Assembly (NCBI GenBank): GCA_012934845.2
Contig: WNNJ02003841.1
Coordinates: forward strand, 1-64,000
Length of the DNA stretch: 64,000 nt
DNA from: Pomphorhynchus laevis
Taxonomy: Eukaryota > Acanthocephala > Palaeacanthocephala > Echinorhynchida > Pomphorhynchidae
Direction: 5' to 3'
Part shown: positions 12,333 through 21,705 of the stretch, one piece after another
Position numbering within the stretch: the first letter of the stretch is position 1
Layout: each line of letters begins with the position of its first letter
Program-made: the position numbers and the translations under genes
Notes under the pieces: generated by a model
The model's input: the letters and a program-made list of their open reading frames with translations, nothing else
Told to the model about the DNA's origin: nothing
The model's database searches: none

Positions 12333-13019
12333 ATGAAAACAAAGTCCATGCTAAACGTGGGTTTTGCAGGCGTAGTTTGCATTTGTTTCGGAACGGCAGT
12401 GCTCGTATCGGCTACAATATATTACATGGATTACAAAAATTACCAAGAAGTCTACGGAAATATGGTTACCGGTTTGCTTATATACCAAATTATAATCGGA
12501 GTTTTGTTGATTTTAAGTTTTATTGATATTCTTGTTGTGGAATTGGATCGATTTGAAAATAATCGTGTTATTAAAACTTACTCGAAAATAATATATCCAT
12601 GCATGACTGTAATTATAATCATGTTACAAGTCCAAATAATTGCATTATCTTTTGCAGGTACTGCAACCACTAAATTGGCTAGTGATCTCCGCATAAAATG
12701 CTTATCCACAATTCCTCTTAATCGGCCTCATTGCTGTGAAACTGTTGCGACTAAATTTCAATGCTGCTATAATCCCATATCAGTGTTAGTTAACAATAAT
12801 ACAACCAATTTATCAACATCAAATGATAATTACTGTTGCTATGGATGTTCAAACGGTTGTGATAAAAGCTGCGCGTACACAAAAGAATGTTCAAAAGAGC
12901 TAAATACTTATAACAACCGTGTCTTCTCAATTTTAATTACGATATGCGCACTGGCCGGTCTGGCATTTATGATCTACATAATTATCTATTACTCAATATT
13001 TAGAAAAAAAACAGTTTAA
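12333..13019 (+). CDS. Tetraspanin-like four-pass membrane protein, intronless
   Basis: The ORF has 228 codons and starts at an ATG with A at -3. Four hydrophobic segments lie at about residues 8-28, 44-66, 84-107 and 196-220. A short loop separates TM1 and TM2, and a cysteine-rich loop of about 88 residues separates TM3 and TM4. This is the tetraspanin layout. The large loop carries HCCETV, FQCCYNP, YCCYGC and further cysteines (12 or more in all), but I do not see the canonical CCG triplet, so it is a divergent member or a claudin-like four-pass protein. Tetraspanins organise membrane microdomains and act at the cell surface. The gene has no introns, unlike its neighbours, which could mean a retrocopy; codon use and openness suggest it is functional. 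AATAAA-type signals follow from about 13285. Confidence 0.7.
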   Translation: MKTKSMLNVGFAGVVCICFGTAVLVSATIYYMDYKNYQEVYGNMVTGLLIYQIIIGVLLILSFIDILVVELDRFENNRVIKTYSKIIYPCMTVIIIMLQVQIIALSFAGTATTKLASDLRIKCLSTIPLNRPHCCETVATKFQCCYNPISVLVNNNTTNLSTSNDNYCCYGCSNGCDKSCAYTKECSKELNTYNNRVFSILITICALAGLAFMIYIIIYYSIFRKKTV

Positions 13020-13439
13020 AGAAGAATTAATAGCTCGCATTTACAAGAAAAATAGCGTATTGGTTAAGAAGAAATATGGTTTTAAGATAACAACATCAAC
13101 TTTTGAAACACGTTTTTGAGATAATAAAATATAGCTTTGCAGTTCTATTTCTAAGCGTTACATCTTTAATTAATTTTTACTGTAGCTTATTCGCCCTACA
13201 GAACGTGAACACGATCCAAGTTAATGTTCATTTGCACAACGTATGAATTTTGTATTAATGTTTTATGAATTTTTAAATTCAAAAATAAATAATTTTGTAA
13301 CATTTTTTAACTTTTAATTTTAAATCAGGGTCAACCAATTAGAAAATAAATTTATTCATTGTTTATATTTCAATAGCATCACAATATTTCGATAGCATAA
13401 CAAAATTTTTTTTATTAAACTAAAACAGTAATTTGACTG

Positions 13440-13985
13440 AAAGAATATAACATCACGACAGAAAGCATGCTGTCCAGACAACTCCACTGGGCGGACGGAC
13501 TCATCACTGGACGTCCCTGTATCATGGTTGTTTCGTCCCTCTAAAGTTATCCCTGTGGAGTTGTCTGGACAACATGCCTTCTGTCGTAATGCGACCTGAT
13601 AGCTGAAGCTATTATGTACCCAGCTAAAATACAAGTAAGTCGAAGAGTTCCGGGAATATTTCAACAAAATGAAATTCAACCGACTACCAACAAGACGATT
13701 TCAATGCATCATTTCAATCTGATGGAGGACCACCATGTTTATCGCCAATATAGTGCATGATGAGGGACGAAATAACGATGATACAGGGACGTCCACTGAT
13801 GAGTCACGCCTGTGGAGTTGTCTGGACAGCATGCTTTCTGTCGTAACGCGACCTGATAACTGAAGCTATTATGTAGCCAGCTAAAATACAAGTTAGTCAA
13901 AGAGATCCGGAAATATCTCAACAAAATGAAATTCAACCGACTACCAACAAGACGATTTTAATGCAATGTTGAAACAAAATAAAAA
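13440..13985. repeat. Foldback element, two copies with GGACGTCC and CTGATGAGTC motifs
   Basis: Arms of about 35 bp (GCATGCTGTCCAGACAACTC and its mirror) flank a loop at 13493-13547. A second copy (13755-13960) carries the loop sequence in the opposite orientation followed by the right arm. The tails (ACAAAATGAAATTCAACCG, then CTACCAACAAGACGATTT) are shared at 13665 and 13925. The loop holds GACGAAA and (C/G)TGATGAGTC, both hammerhead core words, but I could not draw a complete hammerhead. Short minus-strand ORFs here are repeat-derived. Confidence 0.65.
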
Positions 13986-14099
13986 TAAAATCAAAAAACT
14001 TAACAAAACAAAAAAGGATAAATCAGAAAATAAAATTTTTTAAAACGTATCAAAGAAAAATATCAAATGAAAAGATAAAAAAATTCTTAAAATATTAAG

Positions 14100-14530
14100 G
14101 AACAATCAGGTATAATTTAAAGTCAACAAAATTATTTTGATATTTCGCTAGTAACTACTAGCATCTTCAGAAAATTAGAAGCAACATAAAAAATGAAAAA
14201 CATTGCATAAATGTAAATTATTTATGTAATTTAATTACAAAAAATTGTAATATTTTTTCATTTTTTTATGTTGTTTCTAATTTTCTGAATTTGTAATCAG
14301 GTATTACAAAATTGTCTTTTGCTGTCTTTGTATATATTTGTAATTATATTGAACGTGCATGTTATATTATCTCACAAACCTTCTGCTAGCTCAGAGAAAA
14401 TTGTATGTTATATTATCTCACAAACTTTTCGTCAAGTCTAATTTCTAATTTCCGAAGATGCTAGTAGTTACAAGCGAAATATCAAAATAATTTTGTTGAC
14501 TTTTAATTATACCTGATCGTTCATGAATGC
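14100..14530. repeat. 430-bp foldback element with arms of about 75 bp
   Basis: The left arm runs from GAACAATCAGGTATAATT through TTTTGATATTTCGCTAG to CTAGCATCTTC. It is mirrored by the right arm ending TATACCTGATCGTTC, with few mismatches. Each arm contains the CTGAAGAT-stem-GAAATATC motif; in the left arm the stem GCTAGTA/TACTAGC is perfect. The centre is A/T-rich and non-coding. Confidence 0.7.
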
Positions 14531-14554
14531 TTAGAGGACAGACCAGGATGGATC

Positions 14555-15625
14555 TTAAAAAATAATTTTTGAAAATTAGTGGTTTTAGTCCATTTTAAAA
14601 GTAAATATTTATCTTATTTAAGAACAAATATTTTCTACTATAATTATTGGTAAAATAATTATTTAAAATAATTTATTAATAATTAATAATAAAATTAATA
14701 TACATTTTTATTAATGTAAATCTGAATATATATAATTATTTTAATTAACGCATTAACTTAGCACAACAATATACACGTATTAGAAATTTTCAACTTAAAT
14801 ACAATATCTTACGATGATGTAATATGGGTGAGATATATTAATAAAATTAAGGAAATCTTTTTATATAATCTCATTTATTTAATAAGATAAACTTATTTAT
14901 AATTTGTCGAGAAATATAAGTACAGTGATGACATTCCGCTTGCTTATATCTGTAGATTTCTTTTGGATATTATGTATATTGAAATTCTTGATTTCTTAAA
15001 ATCAAGAATGCTTTTTAAATCAAATTGTGCCCATTTAGAAAATATAATTGAGCTAGTTTGATAATATTATAATACTATTTAAGTTTTAAGAATATTTAAA
15101 TGTTATTAAAATATATGCTTTGGTCTAAAATATTTTGTATATTTTGATATAATAATTAAATTTTTGAATTTTTATTGAGATGCTTCAAAAGAAACGAACT
15201 TTCGTAAAGCCGTTTTGCATTGAATATTTAAATTAACATTTTAATTAAATATTTTAAATATTTAAATTTGATTCAAAATATTTTTTAAAACATTAATAAG
15301 ATTTTATTTTACTATAACTCGCTACAGTTAAGCGATTCAAAACAATACTTCATTAAGATCGTGTTAACCTTATAAATGAAATAAGGATTGCTTACAATAA
15401 TATATTACATTGTTGCTTTATTGAAAATGTTTAATACCTCAAAAATATCATTTATGTTTAAAATTTTAAAGTTAAGACAACCTTATACAAAAGTGTTGAT
15501 TCGAATCATTTAAAAATTGTTTTTGAAAATTAGTGATTTCAGTCCATTTCAAAAGTGAACATTTATCTAAATATATTTGGGGACAAATATTTTTTACTTT
15601 AATTATTGGTAATAACTTAATATAA
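14555..15625. repeat. Second copy of the 670-bp segment, itself flanked by ~110-bp direct repeats
   Basis: 14823-15513 repeats 10190-10855. It is bracketed by direct repeats starting TTTTGAAAATTAGTG at 14566 and again at 15519, each followed by TTCAGTCC- or TTTAGTCC-like sequence and ATTATTGGTA. Either an insertion duplicated its surroundings or the flanks belong to a larger composite repeat. Confidence 0.6.
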
Positions 15626-15799
15626 TTAACTAATAATTAATAATAAAAATAATTAATAAAAATTAATTAATAATTAAATATAAATTATGAATTAATAATT
15701 AATTAACAATTAATATTTGTAATTATTTAATTTTTGAATATAAAGTATTCTGTTAATATTACTTTCACGTGTCAGTGAACAGTATAAAGTTAATATTTA

Positions 15800-16690
15800 G
15801 GCCGCACGAGATATACAAAGGAATTTGTATTTATACAACATTTTGGTCAAACACTGTGACCATTTTCATGTTTGTACACTCGCACAAAAATTTTAGACCT
15901 CACATACAATAGATAAGAAACACGGGAAAATTTTCTCTTTCCCATCTTTCCTTTTCTAGCCCATTATCTTGATATGAACCTTTCGATTGTAATTTGTTTT
16001 GTTTTCTTGAATCTTAGTTCCACTTGCATTAATGTGCATCGATTCGAGTATCAAAGTATGTGGGCATTCAATAAAAGAAAAGAGAATACAACATTATTTT
16101 TAATTTATTCCTTCGTCGATAGCCTGGATCTGAATCGCTTAGAAGATAATAAAATACGGCATACAGGTTTTTGTCTGTCTACCAAAGGTGTTTAGCAACT
16201 TTCGAAAGGAAGCCAACAGCACAGCAAACATTACTTGTAGTGGATCCAAATTAAATACAAAAATGTGTACCCCTTATGTGGATCAAACCAAACGACTAAT
16301 ACATACAAAATATAGATGAGCATCATAGTGCTCTAAAGATAGGTGACTCGTCTTCAGCAATACTAAACTATTTCGTCAAAAACAATCACCGAATTAATTT
16401 GGCGATATCAAAATAGTTGAAAAAGAACCACATAACCACAAATCGTTGATACTCGAATCGCTGCACCTTAATGCCATAGGTACTAAGATGCAAGGAAACA
16501 AATCAAATTACACTATAAGGATTCCCATCGACATCATGGATTAGAAAAGGAAATATGGGAAAGAGAAAATTGTTCCCAGTTTCTTTCGTATCTATTTTAT
16601 TTGTGGTTTCAAAACTTTTGTACGACTGGGTCACATTGCTTGACCGATAAAACGTTGTATAAAAACATTTGTTTATCTTAAGTGTTTAAT
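15800..16690 (+). mobile_element. Penelope-like element fragment with GIY-YIG endonuclease remnant and inverted ends
   Basis: Arms of about 130 bp (TATACAACATTTTGGTC ... TTTTCTCTTTCCCATC) are mirrored at 16540-16685. Between them, 16250-16500 encodes a GIY-YIG-like stretch on +: CTPYVDQTKRLIHTKY, then SSAILNYFVKNNHRIN, then KSLILESLHLNAIGTK. These match the YxGxT..L..R..EH / SA..EH....H / ..ES.H pattern at the C-terminus of canonical PLEs. The reverse transcriptase is missing. The copy is broken and old. It differs from both other PLE families in this window. Confidence 0.65.
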
Positions 16691-17039
16691 TTACTACTTA
16701 TTTGCCTACCAAGCAAAATATATTTAATGTATTTATTTATACTTTAAATATCAAAACAATTAAATTCTAAGATATGGTCAATATACAACTAAATGAAGTT
16801 GTTAAAATACAAAAAATAATGCATTGATAGAAACGAACGATGGAAATGTTAATCCTACGTACACTACCTTCTACGATTAAAACGTTAAGTTTCTTAGTTA
16901 AATTATAGAATTTACTAATTTGATAAAATTTTAATTCTCTTAAAATTAGGCAAGCTTATTTTAAATTGGTATAAATAGTGGTGAATTAAACAGAGAAACG
17001 ACTATTCATATAAAAACATCAAGTTAACAATAACAATCA
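16691..17039. other. AT-rich 3' flank of the glutaredoxin gene
   Basis: Lies directly downstream of the glutaredoxin stop on the minus strand and should hold its 3' UTR. No other feature is seen. Confidence 0.4.
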
Positions 17040-18776
17040 TTAGGCTGATATACGGTCCTTCAGTTGTTGCTGCTGGTAAAGTTCTTGAACATCACTGTTT
17101 CCTCCAAAACATTTTCCATCAATAAATACGCGTGGGACGGTTTTGACATTGTTATCGAAGAAAATTGAAATCAACAATGGCGGTAAAGTGTTTATTACAG
17201 TAAACTTTTTAAACTTTTTTAAAATTGATTGATCACAGTGTGATAAATCTTTTGTTGATCACATTGTGATCTTGAGATTAAAAATTCGAAGTTTAATTCG
17301 AATTGGAATTTAATTCTTTCTTGAGAAAAATTAATATAAACTGGAAAGGTACTTTTAGAGTCTATTCAAAACATAATTTTAAAATGTCTGTAATAAGCGA
17401 ATCGGCAAATCGTAGTTGAGGCAACGAAGATTCACATTTCATATCACCGCAAAGTGCACTACAATAGCCTGTGGAGGATGGACAGCGACTGCGACGGACC
17501 AGCTTCAGCCAACCTTCGCGATTTGCTGCCGCAGATGGACACGACGCTGCCCACGATAGGAGGGAAACCGCTAAACCCTTAACTTACACTCATCGTACTG
17601 ATTTCATGATGTAATTTTGTCACAAACAAAAGTGCAGCTAATTTATTATTAATTGATTTCTGAACATAATCTGAAAGTAGATGCGATATTTTGCTTTTCG
17701 GAAGTTAATGCTTGAAAAATCATACGTACGAATAATTGAAAATCTTACGATTTCGTAATTGACAAGTGGAAAATTGTCAGAATTTAAAAGATTATAAAAG
17801 AAATGCAGGACTGGCAGAATAGAAAGATGATTCAATTGGTGTGAGAGACCATAATAATTGGGAAATTGATTGGATAAATTAATTAGATAATGGCGTGTGA
17901 TTTACCAGTGTCAAACATAATAATGATGATAAATGTTTCTGGTTTGGGACTCGGTTTGTACGTTGACATAGTATAATCTATATTATTTATCTATGACAGT
18001 TATCTTGTCACCTGTGATAATGGTGTGTGATTTACAACAGTGCCAAGCACAATAATAAACGTTCATTGTTTTATACTGGAATTGTCCGTGGACGTCGTAC
18101 AATCTATGTTATTTACAGTGTAATCTATGACAACTATCTTGTTACCTGTGATAATGGTGTGTGATTTACCAAAGTGTCAAACAAAATAATGATGATAAAT
18201 GTTTCTGGTTTGAGACTCGGTTTCTACGTGGACATAGTATAATCTATATTATTTATCTATGACAACTATCTTGTCACCTGTGATAATGGTGTGTGATTTA
18301 CTAGAGTATTAAACAAAATAATGATAACTGTTTTTGGTTTTGAACTCGGTTTGTACGTGGATATATATACTAATACTGCTTTTATGATAAAATATTATGA
18401 TTTTGTTGCTAATTAATTTAATTGGCTTAATAGCTAGCACTCCAGTGTTACCTCCATACAAGACAACATGTTCAAATATTTAAGTTTTACGATTAATAAT
18501 ACTTTATAATGTGCATGCTTTTTCATTGTTGATTTCAATCGTCTTTCTACAAAGCGTACCCAAATAATTTTGAATTTCTTCGCCATTTTTGATATCTCGA
18601 TCCAGTTCATATATTTTTAAATCAATATTCGGGTATTTTTTGAACGTTTCTTTGGTCATCGTTGAATGTGGGCAATACGATTTAGAAAATATTACAACCT
18701 TGTGCTTGTTAATTAAGTTATCAGCAATTTTTTTTGGAGTCACTTCTTCATCTTCCTGCTTATTTATTGATGTCAT
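17040..18776 (-). CDS. Glutaredoxin, two coding pieces split by ~1.4 kb
   Basis: The first piece (18776 down to about 18541) starts MTSINKQEDEE and contains KVVIFSKSYCPHSTMTKETF. This is the glutaredoxin beta strand followed by the active site, here CPHS instead of the usual CPYC (a monothiol-like variant). It continues ELDRDIKNGEEIQNYLGTL. The second piece (about 17147 to 17040, stop TAA) encodes VKTVPRVFIDGKCFGG, then NSDVQELYQQQQLKDRIS. TVP is the cis-proline substrate site and GG is the glutathione-binding turn. Together they cover the whole family fold at about 110 residues. Glutaredoxins reduce disulfides and glutathione adducts in the cytosol or mitochondria. The junction is odd: no AG acceptor lies just before the second piece, and a perfect 16-nt inverted repeat (18524-18539 and 17164-17179) marks both edges. 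The intervening DNA holds a minisatellite. It is either an atypical intron or a gene disrupted by a rearrangement. Confidence 0.78.
17395..17585. other. GC-richer island inside the glutaredoxin interruption, unidentified
   Basis: This segment (GGATGGACAGCGACTGCG and its neighbours) is far richer in G+C than its surroundings. It carries an imperfect inverted pair, CGGCAAATCG versus CGATTTGCTGCCG. It has no long ORF. It may be the GC-rich end of a non-LTR element or another inserted repeat; I could not identify it. Confidence 0.4.
17880..18370. repeat. Minisatellite, about four units of ~120-140 bp
   Basis: GTGTGTGATTTAC recurs near 17892, 18024, 18157 and 18288. Each time it is followed by ATAATGATGATAAATG-like words, ACTCGGTTT, ATAGTATAATCTATATT and TATCTTGTCACCTGTG. 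Units are 80-95% alike by eye and lie wholly within the glutaredoxin interruption. Confidence 0.75.
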
Positions 18777-18784
18777 TGTCTAAG

Positions 18785-19840
18785 ATAAAATAAAAACAAA
18801 ATCTTCTATTCAGAAATTCAATTTCTCAAACATTTCAAGTTTTAAAATATATTTCAAAGATATTCTAAAATTGAATAAATTTAATTACAATGAATCACAT
18901 TTTAAAATCAATGCTTGATAATGACGGTAGGTACTGAAAAATCAAATACAATTTCAAATTTCTCCGTTTCATGTTTTTCATTTTTTAAAATGCATTTTTT
19001 AAATTAATCTCTTATTTATTAAAATAAAATAATAAATATAATTATGAATAATATATAATGAATTAATATAAGATTAATTATAATTATTTAATTATTTAAT
19101 GTTGAAATCAGTTTTTATGAATTGACTAATAAATAATTATGTTGTGTTAAGATGGAGTGAATCTTTGTGGTTCATTACAAAGATATAATATATATAAGTT
19201 ATATAAGGTAAAGATATTTAAGGTATATATTTTATATAAGATATATAAGATAAGATATATATAAGATATTAACTTATCAACTTATCATATATTAGATAAG
19301 TTGTGTCAAGATAAAGTGAATCACTCTATCTATAATAGATAGAGTGATTACAATAATATAATACAGAGTGATTATTATAATTACACTGATAATATTATGG
19401 TAAAATGATAAAATCATTAATGATAATATCATCGATTCCATCGATTCTCACAAACACTGAAGTTAAGGTGTTATGAGAACAGTCAAACTATTTTGCCCGT
19501 TTATTTTCGGGACCAGTTAGTGTCGGGTGTCTGGACAGACATATCGAATTATTACTGTTTGTGATCAAATCAGTTAACTGAGTCTACGTATTTTATATTA
19601 TATTATTAATAAATAAGAAAATTTAATTATATAATTAAATAACAAATAAATGTTAAATAAAATTCAAATAATTAAATAAAATTAAAACATTATAAATAAT
19701 TATAAATAATTAATAATTGTTATACAAGATTTTATATAACTTATAATTTTATATAAGATTTCATATAACTTATATAAAGTTAAAATTTAAATTTGAAATT
19801 TAAAATAAACGTTATTTTTATGAATTGACTAATAAATAAC
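18785..19840. other. AT-rich spacer upstream of the glutaredoxin gene
   Basis: No gene is seen. The region contains (AT)-rich self-complementary stretches (19190-19350, TATATAAGATAAG-like words) and a fragment with GATCAAATCAGTTAACTGAGTC near 19562, a word found beside many PLE-A terminal modules. Confidence 0.4.
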
Positions 19841-19844
19841 AGAC

Positions 19845-20090
19845 GATGTATCAGAATAAGAATTAGAGATCATCAGGAGGAACTGATATGCTATCAGGTT
19901 CCGGCCCCTATTCCTCGACCCAACACATAAGCGGAGCCACACACGTGCTAATGACGTATTTCTTCTGATGAAGGCCATCAGAGTGAACTGCTATGCTATC
20001 AGATTACGACAACTATTACTCGACCCAACATAGCAGCGGGGCCAAATATATGCTAATGATGTATTTCCTCTGATGGAATTTGATTATATA
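19845..20090 (+). repeat. Two tandem PLE-A terminal modules with pseudoknot fold
   Basis: Two copies of the module (19873-19970 and 19975-20090), each with the outer stem, the GCTATG-type helix and the CCGGCCCC-type helix described in the findings. They lie immediately beyond the 3' end of the minus-strand PLE-A fragment, in the orientation expected for its terminal sequence. Confidence 0.7.
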
Positions 20091-20094
20091 GTAT

Positions 20095-20545
20095 CTTATT
20101 CTAATAAAAAGTATATTATTTATTATCAATCCATAAAAATTTCCCGCCAATGATTTTAAATTTATTTTAAATATTATTGTGTTGATTTATATATTTTACT
20201 ATTTTCTGCTTGATGTTATTTTTATAGTAACCTAGTTTAAAATATGCATATATTAAATTATTTAAATGATTTTGCAGCCAATATCGTTATAAATTGTTGC
20301 AATTCTTAAAATTTCATTATTTAATGTATTATATTTTATATTATATGGTATGCATGAATGCTCATGCAAAAATATGTTTCTTGTAAATTTAAATATGTCA
20401 TCTTTACGATATAAATTAAAAGTAGTTTTAATTGATGTTAATTTAATGTTCATATCTAGATATACACCTTCTTTATCATTAATATTGGTTGTATTTAGAA
20501 TGGTTATATTTACCTGGATAAATTTATTCGCTTGTTTGATGAAAC
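20095..20545 (-). mobile_element. PLE-A fragment, 3' part of the reverse-transcriptase ORF
   Basis: The minus strand encodes [18 protein letters not shown], then [20 protein letters not shown], matching the C-terminal RT region of the PLE-A copies at 44.6 and 48.8 kb, followed by the same A/T-rich 3' tail. It is truncated on the 5' side and broken. Confidence 0.8.
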
Positions 20546-20744
20546 TTATTATAGTTAACTTATTATAGTTAATATCGTATAAATTAATAGTAGTTTTAAT
20601 TGATGTTTAATCAGAAGCTCTTCCAATATTGTTACTTAAGAAATCAGTTCAGGTAACTGAGTATATGTATTTTATACGATATATAAATAAAAATAAAGAT
20701 AAATAATAAATAATAATATAAGATTATATACAAATGACCCACTT

Positions 20745-20965
20745 TTCCCGCCAATTTCTATTCTGATTGAAGAAATCGGGAAGACTAAACATTATAAACT
20801 AACTCTATGCTGTTTCGACCTTTGAGTCTAATCAGTATGGTTCACTTCAATCCAGTTGTACAGAAGCCCCTACTGATAAAACTTAAAAGTTGATACAGCA
20901 TAGAGCCAGTTTATGCTGTTTAGACTTCCCGATTCCTTCAATCAGTATAGAAATTGGCGGGAAAT
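20745..20965. repeat. Foldback element with TTCCCGCCAATTTCTAT ends
   Basis: Arms begin TTCCCGCCAATTTCTAT, continue CTGATTGAAG-AATCGGGAAG, and mirror each other with few mismatches. On the minus strand the inner part reads CTGATTA, GAC..GTC, GAAACAGCATAG. An upstream CTATGCTGTA could pair with ACAGCATAG, so hammerhead-like parts are present, but the core is off consensus. A related end, CCCGCCAATTTCTAT, recurs near 33650. Confidence 0.65.
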
Positions 20966-20969
20966 AAAA

Positions 20970-21705
20970 ATAGAATAATATTTTATACAATTTATATTTA
21001 TAAAGAGAGATTATGAGAATTTTGTCAATGAAAATTCTTTCGGCAATTCTTATTTATAAAGTTAAAATGTTAAATTAAAATTTAAAATAAAAGATAAGCT
21101 AATTGAGTCTATGTATTTTATATTATTTATAAATTAAAGATAATGCTAAATAAAATTTAAATGATTAAATGATTAATAATTAAAAAGTAATAAATAATTA
21201 TAAATAATTGTTATAATATTTTATATAATTTATATCAAGTCATAATTTAAAATTGAAATTTAAACTAAAAGTCAATTTTGACGAATTGACCAATAAAAAC
21301 AGACGATGTATCAGAATAAGGATTAGCTAAAATTACGATCGCAAAAAATAGGTCCAGATGAAAAATATCGTATTTGTTTGATAAATGATATTATATATAC
21401 TCTTATGTTTTATATATTTTCTGTAAAATACAAATAATTAAATAATAAAAAATTATAATTGTTAAAAAAATATAATTCATATTCACAAAGTTTAATTTAT
21501 GATTTACATTTATATTTTATATTTATATACAGATAAATGTATATACAGAGAAAGCTTTTGATATAATATAATTCAATCAGATCAGCTAAATGTGTCTGGG
21601 TATTTTATACACAGACATTATTTCAAATCATTATTTTAAATGATTAAATTATAAAAAATTATAAAGAATTATAAATAATAAATAATTGTTAAACAAGATT
21701 TTATA
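20970..21705. other. AT-rich remnants of PLE-A flanking sequence, no gene
   Basis: Contains pieces such as TTTGACGAATTGACC followed by AATAAAAACAGACGATG near 21280, which are the outer flanks of PLE-A terminal modules without the module core. No coding sequence is seen. Confidence 0.45.

Noticed and set aside
13440-13985. A complete hammerhead ribozyme in the 13.5-kb foldback
   Set aside because: CTGATGAGTC and GACGAAA are present, but only about 22 nt separate them in the order found, too little for stems I and III, and no other pairing restores the fold.
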